A stretch of DNA of 64,000 nucleotides from Thalassia testudinum (GCA_037157565.1 JAZHRO010000063.1:11204001-11268000), one strand, 5' to 3'. Positions 1-12,349 are shown, counted from the first letter of the stretch. Program-made: numbers and translations. Notes: a model not told the origin generated them from the sequence alone.

Positions 1-1176
1 AGACAAAGGTGACGATGAGAGAATCAGTGACAAAGAAGAGGTCGTGAGCGGTTTTGCTTTGGGCGAGAAGACTCGCGAGGAAAAGGGGAAGAGGTCGACA
101 GTGTTCGTTGGTGGAGAGCACGCGTGGAGGAGGTCAGAGAGGGTTCATCGGAGCTCGAGAAATGGTGGTCGGAGGAGGAAGAGGAGTAATTCTGGTTGTC
201 TCTTGGTTGTCTTGATCGTGGAATGATAGAGGGTTCTTATAGAGCTCAGATTTGAGCTCCAAATGAGGCAATTAGCTTGATTAGGTCTCGGATTTGAAAG
301 AAGACTCTCGATTTCCTCAAGCTCGCCTAAGCTCTAGGATCAATTTCAATCTTTAAAATGGGGTTGGCTGGATTCCTTATTGTTTGAACAACAATCCCTC
401 CAATTTTAGAGGGATTTGATGCTGATTTAAGAGAAATTTCCTTTCTCGAAGGTCAGCTATAGGTGTGTTCACACGTTAATGGTGGCAGGGCCCTAGGTTT
501 GAAAACATTGACAAAGTTAGGGACCTGAATGCAATAAACTCAAAACATAGGGGTCTAAATGTGAGAATAAGAGTTTCTAAGGGCTAAATGCAAATGAGGA
601 AAAGATGAACTCTGATTGGACCTAAATTTTGATGTTAACCTAATTTGGACCGAAGGAATTTAAATATTGAACATGGATTTGAGTTTGAATCACGTTTGAT
701 TGGGTAAATTGCACAGAAGATCAAATCAAGGCCAATTCCTGTTTGAAACTCTGTTCTAGGTCAAAATGAGATCAAATGGTCAAATCAATGGCACCAAACC
801 TCTTAGAATATTTTTCAATGATTTTTAGGACATTTATATTAATTTTATCTTGACCAGAACCTTTTCAATTTAAGTGGGGTTGATAATTAGGATTTTCAAT
901 ACTATTTTCACACTCGAAATACGTGAAGCCCTGATTCAGTCAGTGTGACCCCACTTTTTAGTCTTTTATGCTTATTTGAACTTTCATTAACCCTTGAGTA
1001 ACCCCGTGGTTAATCTATATTTGTGATATGCTGTTAAAACAGTAGAATTAGCCCTATTTTCTTATCTTCTCAAATCAGATTATTACGAAATTGTGACCCT
1101 TAAACGATTAAGTAGCTTTTACCAATTGAATTTGACTAATTGTGGCTAGGTAGGACCTATGATGGTGTTACCATCA
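1..1176 (-). repeat. Family C LTR, 3'-cut by window edge, reverse orientation
   Basis: This is the end of a long LTR of family C read on the minus strand. The right edge carries the palindromic terminus GATGGTGTTACCATCA, the reverse complement of the family C start TGATGGGAACACCATCA seen at 32635. The body matches the solo LTRs ending at 16946 and 28344. It is followed by a candidate 5-bp target repeat AGAAT (1177-1181), whose partner lies outside the window. It lies inside the 5' LTR of element A, because the sequence resumes at a point matching about 100 bases into that LTR. A reversed TATA-like box lies near 230-240. Short ORFs here are not genes. Confidence 0.85.
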
Positions 1177-1670
1177 AGAATAGATTGTCCGAATTATAGA
1201 TTAATTTACCCTTTTTGTGGTTAAGGATAGGGTGATATTTTTCTAGGCCTCGGATTGAAGATCTAACAGTATGGATCTAACTAGGGTGACGATCAGAGTC
1301 CAACACCTACAAGATTGCCTCGATCAGACCTCCGTAGTATTAGATGCAGTTCAAGGAAGATCAGAGGCCAAGGGGCAAGGGGGTGAAAATCCATACTCCA
1401 TACGACAAATCCAATTGCATAGATGGGTTCGAATCGACAATCACAACCCAAAAGTGCGAAATCAACCCAATCCGACATCCGTGGCACCACCTATGAGCAA
1501 AAAAAGATAGACGACCACAATGACACCACCCTCCTCTTCTCATCAAGCACCCCTTGATCTCAGCTGTTGGATCTTCATCCAACAACTAAGAACTCGCAGA
1601 CGAAAAATCAAAAAGTCGACAAAAATACGGACATGGCACAACGGTCGTGTGTCTTACGCGAATTGCGTGG

Positions 1671-2050
1671 TATACATTCGAATCGTAGTGGGAGGATTTA
1701 ATCTATGAAAACTTGGACTGTCAGATCAAGATTGAGCAACTGAGGAGCAGCGATGTGGCGCACTCCCATGCACCAGATGGGTGAGCGTGCTGAACGCGTG
1801 TGATGACGTGCCATAAGACGCGCCATCATACGCGGGCACTACGTGTGAAGAAGGTGATGGTATACGTTCGAATCGCAGCAGGTGGATTTAATCTACGAAA
1901 AATTGGATTGTTGGATCGAGATTGAGCAGCTGACGAGCAGCGACGTGGTGCACTCCCATGCACCGAATGGGTGAGCGCGCTGAATGCGTGTGATGACGTG
2001 CCATCAAACACACCATCGTACGCGGGCACTACGCGTTAGGAAGGTGATGC
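1671..2050 (+). repeat. 190-bp tandem duplication inside LTR A
   Basis: Two adjacent copies (1671-1860 and 1861-2050) both start TATAC[A/G]TTCGAATCG and both end at GAAGGTGATG or AGGAAGGTGATG. They share landmarks such as CACTCCCATGCACC and GATGACGTGCCAT at a constant offset of 190 bases. The copies differ at many positions, so the duplication is not recent. The matching region of the 3' LTR (about 18205-18400) holds one copy only. Confidence 0.9.
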
Positions 2051-2330
2051 ACGTTGAGATGAAGAGGCGAACGCTCATGGATTCTTTTTTTGAAACAGGC
2101 GCTCGCGGATTTTAAGTCGTCCGATCAAGCAATTGGACGGTTGAGATTGCTTCACGCCGCAACTCTTGGAGATGAAGAGGCGGTGATGCTGCTGCACAAT
2201 CAGTGATGAGTGGTCCACGTTTGAGGCATGGCTTCAATGATGTGCAACTACAGTGATGCTCATAAACGTCACTAAAGACCCTGATATTAATGTTTAAGCG
2301 TTGAAATGACCTTTCTACCCCCATCTCAAT

Positions 2331-2338
2331 TATAAAAA
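2331..2338 (+). promoter_or_regulatory. TATA box of 5' LTR A
   Basis: TATAAAAA lies about 690 bases before the LTR end, followed by a C/T-rich segment, as expected at the U3/R boundary. The equivalent box in the 3' LTR is TATAAAAG at 18647. Confidence 0.6.
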
Positions 2339-3028
2339 GGACCCTACGCCCCACATATTTGACCATCCCTTCTCTTCTTCTCTTACCCTCTCCAAAGTTA
2401 TAAGGAGCTAGTCACAAACCTAGGATGCTCTTCTAAAGTAAAAAGCATCAAAATTTTGTCCATCTTCGCACCCCCTTCATAGAGCATCTCATGGTTGTCT
2501 TCTCACCACCATTCGAGAAGTGGATCCCGCTGCAACGCCGCCCTCCTTTGTCCTCCATCCTCCAACCTTATTCTCCCTTGTCTAACATCTCACCATCCTC
2601 TTTCGAGTGCTCCATCAATGTGGCTCGTCCTCCAAACAGCTGTTGAGGAGGATCTTCTCATCCATATCTTTTTACCACTTTCTAGTGTAGTTTTAATTTT
2701 GCAAATAAATGTAATGGACAAGATTCTATGGTTATGAAATACTTGTTCATTCTCTCTCTATTTTTCTCTTTCTTTCTATTTTCTCTCTTTCTTCTATTGT
2801 TTATTCTTTAAGTAGTTTAGCTTGAGTAGATTAATTTCAATCAACTACTCTATTTTGTGAGAATAATTCCAAATATTATTTTTAGTCAAACGTTTGCCTC
2901 CCTGTGTTCGACCTGAGACTCATCAGAGTTTCGACTATAAACTTTATCTGATAGTGGATTTTTTTACGCAACTACAACGATAGGTTTTTAACTCAAACTT
3001 TTCGCGTACGAAATCTCATTTATCATTT

Positions 3029-3046
3029 TGGCACCATTGCCGGGGA
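3029..3046 (+). promoter_or_regulatory. Primer binding site of A (tRNA-Asp)
   Basis: TGGCACCATTGCCGGGGA begins three bases after the LTR end. It is the complement of the 3' end of plant tRNA-Asp (TGGCGCCGTTGCCGGGGA) with two G-to-A changes, both at CpG. Element F carries the same two changes, and B has a different single change. Confidence 0.85.
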
Positions 3047-3125
3047 AGCAATGCTCTTTGATTTCATGTGTTTTCTATCTTACTTATTGTTTACCTCATT
3101 GTCTCCATTCTTATTGTGATTGCAG

Positions 3126-4224
3126 GTACTTTCTCGAGGCAAGCAAAAGCGGTAGATTGGAGCAAAGTGCAGTTGAAGGGTTTGTAAGTGTACCCCACCT
3201 CCTTCCCCCTTAGATTTCATTCCACCACCTAATAACGCAAACCCTAATTAGCTTAGGAGATTACAAAAGCCCTAAGGTTAGTCTTGATTGTTTTTCTGTC
3301 ACTCCCATCCACATCACCCCTGTATATATATATATAAATCTAATTTTGAGATTTATTTAAACTTACCTTATACACCCACACACATACTAAAGTCCACTAC
3401 TCTTGTCTGATCCAATCACTTAACCAAGGAGCTAACCTAAGGACCTGTTACACCTCAACACACTATACGAATAAGTGATTAGACATCAGATTGGGCTAAA
3501 ATTTTTTGGGTGCCTTAATTAAGTGGTGCAAGAGGCCAATTGATTGAGTTGTTTGGGTCACACCACTTAATATAAAATGATCCATCAATTGCTTGCCTCA
3601 TAGGATTCAATTTTTAGGGCTGAACTAGACACACCACATTATTTTTTATTTATAAAGGAATATATCTTCACTTGTGCTTACAAAACGTGGTGTGCCTTAC
3701 AAAAGCTTGTCTGAATATACCTAAAATATAAATCCTAAAAGTTACTAGGCAAGTTTCAAACCCTAAAATTCATTACATCCAAAAATAATCTTGCTTGAAA
3801 ACCATTGGTTGTGCGCGCACACACATCAAAACTGATCTTTAAGGGCACAACCTATCTAAAAGGCCCATCACATTTCAGAGCACAATCAAACCTAAGCCTA
3901 ATTAAAATAGAGTAGACATTGTCCTTAAGGATTTGACTCACTCTTTGGGGCCCAGATCAAGATTATTTTCGATTAATCTACTTCTATTGGTCCATCTGAT
4001 GTCTAGCTAGGGGAGTAGTATCAAATGACTGCAGTTGGGGGGTCTTAAAGGAACTTAAGGCAAAAGTCAAGGGAAGAACCTTCTCCCCAATCTCTCCCTC
4101 GACTGGTTGGATTGACTGGATAGAATTAGAGCAAATCATTTCTTTCATCTCAAGATGGGTTTTAAGAGTCTATTGATCTTTAGGCTACCCCACCTAAGGA
4201 TAATTTTGATTGCTTGTACTGCAG
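3126..4224 (+). other. Putative leader intron of element A
   Basis: A donor-like site GCAG|GTACTT (intron from 3126) lies about 80 bases after the primer site. An acceptor-like site TTGTACTGCAG|G ends at 4224, 36 bases before the URF start codon. Element B has both sites at matching places (9771 and 10821), and element E keeps the acceptor (35813). Retaining both sites while the intervening sequence diverges suggests splicing of the leader. No transcript evidence is available here. The leader has no ORF of note. Confidence 0.45.
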
Positions 4225-4260
4225 GGTACCTTTCTGTTCTCGTTTTCCTCCTATTTTGTC

Positions 4261-5689
4261 ATGGATCCTTCCACATCCTACTTGCATTTTCACTCTTACC
4301 CTCCTACCACCACTTATTCCCAAGATGATTACTATGCCAACCCGACTTATGACCATCCATCCACCAATTGGGATAACTTTGATTGGGAATACAATTCTAG
4401 ACCTCAGTGTCTAGGACCTAACCCTGGACATCATGATTACGATTATTATCTTTCACAGAGCTATACTAGTTATAGAACTCCACCCTTTAATGATCAACCT
4501 AACCCAATCTACAATCAAGAAGGATATGTGGATTATAATCCCTACCCTCCTCAGGACTACATTGCATATAGGTCACCACCTTCCTTTGAACAACCTAAAA
4601 TGACCTATTATCAAGGAGGGCACCAGGAGCCTCAATTTCTTGACTCCCATGGATTGAACCCAAACCCACCCAACCCTTAATCAAACCATTTGGTTCAGGT
4701 GAACCAAGTCTAAGATAAGGTGTTGGCTAACTTAAGGAACACCATTCAATCTTTAGAAGCTCAGCTAACAGCCTACATTAAGGAATTGGAGCCTCGCATT
4801 CAAATGATTGATGATCTTAATAAGTATTTATTGGATTGGCTCCAAGATGTTGAGGATAAGGACCCGGGTGAGTTTTTACTTGGGAAATTGTCAAAATTGA
4901 AGATTAGATTTGCAATTACTCTAGTCCAATCTTGGGATGATTCCTATGATGAACCTCCTTCAGGAGAGCCAATATCAGAACCTACTCAGGCACCTATAGG
5001 GGGGATACATTTTACGAGACTGGGGATGACCAGGTTGGTCTAGAGCAACTAATTGAGGATGAATTGATTTCTTCACTTGAGATCCCTGAACTAGGGCATG
5101 AGGAAAACTATCTCTGTGGACCAACAACATATGATCTTGAGACATATATTAATGCAGATCTAGAATTCTTTAATTATGAAGGTGAAGAATCATTATGTGA
5201 AGTCTCACCTGAGTTTAAGGAAGATAATTTTAGTGAGATATACGAGCTTGAGGAGTAGGATGGATCATTCAATAGCCTAATAATTGAGGATTGTGATCCC
5301 ATCGAGGATAGCATGGAAGTTTCAGATCCTGTTTTCATGGATGATTCAATCAATAGCCCCATTCCTCAATCACACCCTAAAGAGATGAATGATGATGTTT
5401 TTGAAATCATTATACCCAAGTCAATTCTGATTGAGCCACAATTGTTAGACTCGGATATTGTATATGGGCTGTGTAATAACCTAGAGGTCCCGAGTAGGTC
5501 CCGAAAATCCTGATTGTGGAGGATAGGAATCTGAAAATGAAGATCTAGGAAGCCAATTCTAGGGGAAGTAGAATTCTTGATCTAAGGGCTCCTGTATACG
5601 TGAAATTACCGACTTTTTACTAGGATCCTTATGATCTTTTTGTGGATATGAAATCCAAGTGCATAATAATGGATTATCTTTTTGAGTAA
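4261..5689 (+). pseudogene. URF of element A, decayed (gag-less element protein)
   Basis: The start is the ATG at 4261 (MDPSTSYLHF), chosen because B begins alike (MNPSTYCTHC) just after the shared acceptor site. Residues 1-145 are rich in Tyr, Pro, Asn, Asp and Ser. A Leu/Ile heptad region (about residues 155-205, with ANLRNTIQSLEAQ) looks like a coiled coil and ends in LLDWLQDVEDK. The rest is strongly acidic, with SPEFKEDNFSE and similar. The frame holds stops at codons 140 and 151, shifts near the G-run at about 4999-5004, and has further stops before its probable end at 5689. It has no zinc knuckle, protease or polymerase motif. It aligns with the B URF over its whole length, so it is an inactivated copy. 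The function is unknown. Confidence 0.8.
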
Positions 5690-6537
5690 ACCGATAACTG
5701 GACAAACAAGCCCATTGATTTAGATCTATCTATTGTCTGACATTTCAGACTTGGGTTGCAAACCACTAAATCACAGGTCTAGCCCCACTTGCAAAATGAT
5801 CTCCGGTTCTAGGTAATTTTCATCTAGAACCTTAAAACCACTCGACCATGGGGCATGGTCAGCATCACAATCTCGTCCACATCTGTGGACATCTTCTCCT
5901 TGCAGGTGCTAAAATCGATCTTATTTTCATCTTGACTCATACCTGTGAATTCGTGATTTCTTCTTTATTTGTATAGTGTGCTTAGCTGAAGGCAGTAAAC
6001 TTAGCACGTATACAGTTTGTTTTCATCTCGGAGCTGACTTGTTAATCATGAAATTTAGGTGCTTTCTTCTCTACTCCTCTCCTTTTCATATCTTTTTAAT
6101 ACAATGAGGACAATGCATTAGATAGGCATGAGGGGGTGGATATCCTTATCTGAATTATTTTATTAACTCCGTAGATTCTTTTTATTTTCTCTTTACATAT
6201 GAAAAATAAAATTGAATTAGGAAAAGAGAACTTGAACATTAGAAATTTCTCAACTTTAGAAAATGATATAATAGGACCTAAACACTTAGATTCTTTAGGT
6301 CTTCAGGCTTAATAAGTCCAGGTGTCCACTAAAAAGTTGACTTGTTTCTTGAGTCCTCGCCATCTTTAATTTGTTTCTAATTGGTTAATAAGTTTAGGTG
6401 ATAAATACATGACTTATCAACCCACCCTCTGATTTAAGGAAACTTTAAGTTTAAAGCATTTGCACACTATTTGCACTGACCACTTTTTGGCAGTTTTAAC
6501 GGAAATTGTGTAGCTAATGAACTTTTTAGGGTAGTAT
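5690..6537 (+). other. 3' untranslated region of A, first part
   Basis: No gene is seen. The segment is collinear with B 12350-13073. Shared landmarks are a short hairpin (5875-5890), AGCTGAAGGCA followed by TAAACTTAGCAC, AATACAATGAGGACA followed by ATTAGATAGGCATG, and a GTCCTCGCC block. Confidence 0.7.
5875..5890 (+). repeat. Conserved hairpin after the URF (A)
   Basis: GTCCACA-TC-TGTGGAC is a perfect 7-bp inverted repeat. Element B keeps it as an 8-bp arm version at 12411-12428, at the same place after the ORF. Confidence 0.6.
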
Positions 6538-6806
6538 GGCTGGCAAGTTGTCGTGCGTAACAGCCCATTGGTCAGTTGTCTAGAGCCCAACTATACGACC
6601 ATTCTCATTCTACTACCTTAAGGTAAATATTAGATTAGGGAAGCCACTAACTCAGAAAAAAAGAAAAATAGAGAAATACCCAAAAAGAAAAGAAAAACAA
6701 AAGAAATAGAAAAGAAGAAAAAAATAAATAAGCCACACTTCATCGCAGGAGTATGGCTGGCATGTCAAGGATTTGATGCCTCATTGGCCGGTTGTCTAGA
6801 ACCCAG
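6538..6806 (+). repeat. Repeat pair flanking an A-rich tract in the A 3' region
   Basis: Two related modules (6538-6591 and 6755-6806) begin GGCTGGCA and end GGTTGTCTAGA or AGTTGTCTAGA, then RCCCA. They flank a nearly pure A/G tract at about 6655-6735. Element B has the same arrangement at 13074-13127 and 13263-13312. The second A module is cut at CCCAG (6802-6806), the target site of the family C solo LTR. Confidence 0.75.
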
Positions 6807-8034
6807 TGTTAGTCACTCTAAAATGGGTTTTAAAAATCGTTGCGTTGTAGTATAGATGGAATCAGTGAAAAAACATATAAAATTTATTACTAGAAAGAAA
6901 TCCGAGGTCAAACACAGGGAGCAAATGGCAATTTAATACTCAAGATCACAATAAAAGGTATAAGAATTTGCAATCAATAATGATATATAAATGAAATTTA
7001 ATGTCAATAATGCAAAAAGATGAGAGGGTAAAATGGTGATTTGAATCACCAAATTACCCTACAATGTTAAGCTAAGCAAGCTACTCAAAGTACAGATTAG
7101 ATAAGCACAACTCAATTTAACCAACAGAACCAAGGTATCAGATATCAGATGACAGATTTAGGCTTAGATGCCTTAACAGAGGCAAAGGCCTCTTCCTCTT
7201 TCTTCTTCAAGCCTCAGGGAGAGGCTTCTCTTTTCTCTTCTTTTTCCTTCTCTTCTTCCCTTAGCTTCAGAGAAGGTGCAGCACAGGACTTAGCACGCTA
7301 TCAAAGGCAAAGGCCTCTCAGATCTCACAAGAGTTAAGAGGAGGGCAGCAAAGCAAACCCCCCCTCTCCTCTTTTTCCATTCTTCCTCTCTTAGAACCAT
7401 CAAACCATACCAGACCTCAGGTATCCGGGTAATCGGACTAAGCCCAGACTCATGGGGTGTGAGCGTAGGCGAGGGCATGCGTGGGGCGCACGTGAGGGGA
7501 CCTCACCCTGTGCTTACTGTGGCGAACAGGTTGTAGAACAAAATCAATTTAAGTCCGCGCACCACTTCGTCAGCAATAGAGGTGGGACTAAAGTCCCACC
7601 CTTTCTTTGTGTGCGCTGTTGCAGTAATGATGCCTCAAATTGAGGCAGTTTCAGGCACTGATGACCCCAATCAAGGACCTGGGAAGGGTCCTGAGACCAC
7701 TCCGCATGAACTGGGGCAGAACTCTAGAGCGGATGTGGTCGAAGGACTGAAGGCATAGTCGGTGTAGCTGGGGTGGTGGCGAAGCTTCGGTGGAAGATCT
7801 GCAAGCACAAGAATGGCCTCGTTGCCACATCAGATATGCTTAGGAGGATCGCCTAAGGATGGCAAATGTGATGGTGGTCTTGGTGGTGCACAGGAGTGAG
7901 TGAAGAGGTCAGACGACCTAAAAATGACAGTGCAGTGAGCGTGGAGTTCAGCAGGTGATTAGGGTGAGAGATAGGTAGATTTAGGTTAGGGCATTAGTCG
8001 TTGGAGTTGTGGCGAAGCTGATAGGGGTGGAAGC

Positions 8035-9666
8035 TGATGTAAACACATTTACACTACTTAAGATGTCTATTTATGCATGTTCTTAAGCATAGGATTACAT
8101 TGCATGCTATAAATAGTACATAACATGCATCATCTTGCATTTACATTAGTTTAAATAAAATGAAGGTTAATTGTCTCCTTTTATGTGCTTGGATAGGGCA
8201 AACCTTTTATCGGGACCTCGGATCGAAGATCCAACCATACATATGTGATCAGGGAGATGATTGGAGTTCAACGACTCCAAGATCGCCCTAATCAGGCATC
8301 TGTAGCATCAGATATTGACCGGGGAACCCTAGAAGACCAAGGGCCAAGATAGTGTAAATCCACACTTCAAACGATAAATTCGACTGCATGGATGGATTCA
8401 AATCGACGATCGCAGCCTAACGGGGTGAAAATCGACTCAATCCGACAACCGTGGCACCATCTACAGCATCCAGAAGGACGGCGCATCTCAGTCGTCCAAC
8501 CGGCCCCAAACACCGCCGCACCTTCTCTTCTTCAATTAGAGCGTTGCTTCTCCGCCATTGGATCAAGATCCAACGGCTGTGGATGCGATGCCTTGAAAAC
8601 GTCCGTGCGACCATTTGGACGATGCAGCACAGCGGTCCAGCGCCTTATCGTGAGGCGCTGTCACTGGATCGAGCCCCCGCGAGCTTCCAATCGCGATCCA
8701 ACGGCTACGCGCGCCCGATAGCACCCACGTGCTATTGCATGCGCGACGGTAACGTGGCATTGCACGCGGGCGGCGTGCGTTGAGGAGCGGGGAAGGTGCA
8801 TATTAAGCCGTCCGATCTCGCGATCGGAAAGCCGAGATTCAGCGGATGTGTGCAAGCGTTAAGCGCACGTGAAAGCCAGCAGCCGCGCGGGCAGTGCCCA
8901 CTACACCCACGATGGGGCTTTAGCGACGATTTTATCCATCACTAAAGACCCCTTATTTAATGTTTTGAGATTTAAATGACCAAATTTCCCTCACTCTTTG
9001 AAACTATAAAAGGAGACCCCCTCCACATGAAATTCTCATCCGTTCCTTCTCTTCTCTCCCTCTCCAAAGCTCAAGAGGAACTTGTCCCACACCCGGGATG
9101 CTTCTTGCGAGATAAGTCAAATTTTCATCCCCCTTCGGAAGTGGATCCCGTGACGACGACGACGTGCTGCCCCGTTCCCGTTCTTTTGCTTCGTCCGCCT
9201 TCATCCAGACGTCATCCCGTCCGGCTCGTCCTCCAAGCGACCGTCGAGGAGGATATTTCTCTCTCCATTATTTTAATACTTTTTAAAGTAAATGCACTGC
9301 TTTCTAGTGTAATTATTTTTGACTTTTTAGTTGTAATGATAAGTGAAACAAACAATCTCTTTAATGATGAATTCCATGTTCATTCTACATCTCATTTTGA
9401 TTTCTATTTGTAATATTCTCTCTCTCTTACTCTCTCTCTCTTCTATTTATTGTAAATAGTTAAAAAGTTTTAATCAATTGAATTACCTCGTGACAAATAA
9501 AATCAAACGCATAGTTTTTAAATCAAAGATTCGCCTCCCTGTGTTGTACCCGGAATTTCAATTTCGATATAAATTTTATTTATTAAACACGAGTTCTTCG
9601 ATTTCAAGCTACAACGACAAGGTTTTAAAACCAAACACGTTAGCGTAGCAATTCGTACGTCCAACA
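8035..9666 (+). repeat. 5' LTR of element B
   Basis: Starts TGATGTAAACAC and ends CGTACGTCCAACA, directly before the primer site. About 1632 bases. It contains a GC-rich U3 part (about 8440-8900), a TATA box at 9005 and an AT-rich end with the block CTCCCTGTGTTGTACCC. ORFs here on either strand reflect GC bias and are not supported as genes. Confidence 0.93.
9005..9012 (+). promoter_or_regulatory. TATA box of LTR B
   Basis: TATAAAAG is followed by GAGACCCCC and a C/T-rich stretch. The same box is at 14888-14895 in the 3' LTR. This is the likely promoter for the element RNA. Confidence 0.65.
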
Positions 9667-9669
9667 TTT

Positions 9670-9687
9670 TGGCGCCGTTGTCGGGGA
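9670..9687 (+). promoter_or_regulatory. Primer binding site of B (tRNA-Asp)
   Basis: TGGCGCCGTTGTCGGGGA lies three bases after the LTR. It matches the plant tRNA-Asp 3' end complement at 17 of 18 positions. Confidence 0.9.
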
Positions 9688-9770
9688 AGCGACGCTCTTT
9701 GATTTCTCTTCGCGTTTTCTAACTTACAAATCATTTACCTCACTTCTCTCATTTCTTATTGTGATTGCAG

Positions 9771-10821
9771 GTACTCTTTCAAGACAGGAAAAAGCGGTAG
9801 ATTGGAGTAAAGTGCTGTGGAAGATTTTTTAAGTTATCCCCCACATCCCACCTATTAGATTTCATTCCACAACATAATAACACAAACATCAATCAACCTA
9901 AGTGTTCTTATAAACTCTATGATTAGATTGTTTGTTGTTTGACATTCACACCTGGCCAAACTCCCACATTAAAAAAAAAAATTAAAATTAAAAAATCTCA
10001 CAGAGGTACACAACCTCATCTGATTTTCAAACTCAACCGGTAAACCAATCTTTGGAGCCGGTATATACATCCAAACACATAATTGAGTAGAAATCAGATT
10101 AGGTAATCACTTGTGTGCCTAATAAAGTGGTGCAACAGGCCGATTGTTTAAGTTGATTGGGTCGCACCACTTCAATTAAAATCAACTTATCAAGTAGCTG
10201 CCATTTAGGTTCAACTCTTAGGGATTTACCAGGCACTCCACATTCTTTTTAAGCTTTAAAGGAAAACAGCTTTACCTGTGCTTTCAAAAACCTAGTGTGC
10301 CAACAAAACCTATTTGAAAACACCTAAAGTTGAATCCTAAAAGCTACTAAGCAAGATTTGAATCCTAAAATTCACTGCATCGAAAATAATCTTACTTGAA
10401 AACCACTGGTTGTGCATGCACACACAAATCAATCAATCATTAAGGGCACAACCCATTTAAAGGGCCCATCACATTCCAAAGCACATTCAAACCTAGCCCT
10501 AAATAAAACAGAGTAGACGTTGGCGTTAAGGATTTGACTCACTCTTCAGAGCCCAGAACGAGATTATTTTCGATTAGTCTATTTCTACTGTTCAATCTGA
10601 CGTCTAGCTAGGGAGCAGAATCAAACGATCGCGGCTGGGGGGAACACTAGGAACCGGAGGCGCAAGCCGAAGGAAGAACCTTCTCCCCAATCCCTCCTAA
10701 CTGGTTGGATTGAATAGACAGAAGTAGATCAAATCGTTCCTTTATCTCAAGACGGGTTTTGGGAGTCTGTAGGTCTGTAGGCTAACCCACTTAAGGACAG
10801 GTTTGATTGATTGTATTGCAG
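9771..10821 (+). other. Putative leader intron of element B
   Basis: The donor-like GATTGCAG|GTACTC starts an intron at 9771, and the acceptor-like TTGTATTGCAG|G ends it at 10821, 25 bases before the URF ATG at 10847. Both positions match element A. Multiple short ATG ORFs in the unspliced leader would hinder translation of the URF, which fits removal by splicing. Inferred from sequence only. Confidence 0.45.
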
Positions 10822-10846
10822 GGCACCTTTCTTCCTTCCACTTATC

Positions 10847-12349
10847 ATGAATCCTTCCACATATTGCACGCATTGCCACTCTTTTCCTCCTGTTGTGAAT
10901 TATCCTCAACATAACGAATATCCTAACTCGTACTGTAATCAACCATCAGTTAGTTGGGATAACTCAGATTGGGGATACAGTTCTGGACCTCCGTGTTTAG
11001 GGTCTAACCCTGAACACTATGATTGCGATTTCTATCCTTCTTAAAGCCACATCGATTATATATCTTCAACCTTTCATGAACAACCTAGTACGATCTACAA
11101 TCAAGAAGGATACACTAATCCTTACCCATCCTCTGATTACACTGCCTTTAGGTCATCACCACCTTTTGAACAATCTGAAATGACCTATTATCAGGAAGGG
11201 TATAACGAATCTCAATTCGTTAATTCCCCTTCTTTGACCCCAAACCCACCCAATCCTGGACCAACTCATTTGGCTCAGGGTAACCAGGTTCAAGATAAGA
11301 TTCTGGCTAACTTGAGGAATATCATTCAATCTTTAGAAGTTCAACCAATACCTTGCATTGAGAGATTGGAGCCCCTGATTGAAATGATTGATAATTTGAA
11401 CAAGTCGTTGTTGGATTGGCTCTAGGATGTTAAGGATAAGAACCCGAGTGAGTTTCTACTTTGGAAATTAGGGAAATTGAGGATGAGATTCGTGGCCGCA
11501 TTAGTTCAGTCGTGGGATGATTCCCAGGATGAACTCCCTTCAGGAGAGCCAATGACAAAACCCGCTCAAGCACGTGTTGGGGGGGACACGTGTTACAGGG
11601 CTGACCAGATTAAATTAGAGCAACCAATTAAGGAAGATTTGATTTCTTCACTTGAGATCCTTGAGCCGGGGTACGAAGAAACGTATGTCTCCTTGGAACA
11701 GAAAGTGACAGATGATTTTGGGACATACATTGATATGGATCTTGATTTCTTTGATGGTGAAGATTCAAGTTGCGAAGTCTCACGTAAGTTTTCTGAACAC
11801 GATTTCTGTGAGACGATTGGGCATGAGGAATCTGAAAGATCATTTGATAGCCCAAGAACTGAGGAAACTGATCCTATTGGGGCACACATTACGGATCCAG
11901 AATCCCATTTTCTGGAGGATTCAATTCAATGCCCTGATTGTCAGTTACACCCCGTTGAGCTTATCGATGATTCTATTTCTAAGATAATTAGACCCAAGTC
12001 AATTCTAATTCAGCCACATCATTTAGACTTGGAGATTTCAGATGGGGTGATTAATATGCAAGAGGTCTCGGAATTTGACATACTGAATGAGGAGGACAGG
12101 AGTCGAGAAATTTTGATTTGGGAAGCTAACATTGGAGGAAGTACAAGACTGAGTCGAAGGGTGCCTATTAAGCTGAAACCATCAAACCAAGACCCTTACG
12201 ACATATGTTTTGGGGATGTCCAACCCAAGCACGCATTCAATGATTATTCTTTTGAGCTTCAATTCTCTGTAACCCAAATTTTTGGTCTTGGGTTGCATCC
12301 TCATAAATTGCAGGCCCGACCCTGCTTGCATACAGATTTTAGGTTTTGA
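10847..12349 (+). pseudogene. URF of element B, 500-codon frame with two stops
   Basis: One frame runs from ATG 10847 to the stop at 12349 and is broken only by TAA at codon 66 and TAG at codon 193. Layout: Tyr/Asn/Pro/Ser-rich N terminus (1-145); probable coiled coil (about 150-195, with LANLRNIIQSLEVQ); VAALVQSWDDS and PSGEP, which A also has (ITLVQSWDDS and PSGEP); then a long acidic half with repeated I/L-D/E-S clusters; a basic patch (LSRRVPIKLK) near residue 437; and a short C terminus. No enzyme motif, zinc knuckle, signal peptide or membrane segment is visible. By position and composition it could be a Gag-derived accessory protein. The function is unknown. The TAG at codon 193 replaces the CAA codon seen in A. 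Confidence 0.85.

Larger units (their letters stand above)
1177..3025 (+). repeat. 5' LTR of element A (5' part cut off)
   Basis: The sequence matches the 3' LTR at 17530-19344. Both have the motif GGGCCTCGG or close to it followed by GATTGAAGATC, a TATA box, a pyrimidine-rich stretch and the same end GTACGAAATCTC...TTTATCA. The LTR ends at 3025 in CA, just before the primer site. Its first part is outside the window because a family C LTR inserted into it. It carries a 190-bp tandem duplication not present in the partner LTR. Confidence 0.88.

Noticed and set aside
8392..8783. Overlapping ORFs on both strands in the GC-rich part of LTR B
   Set aside because: They lie in U3 upstream of the TATA box, are open on both strands and are not kept frame for frame in the 3' LTR.
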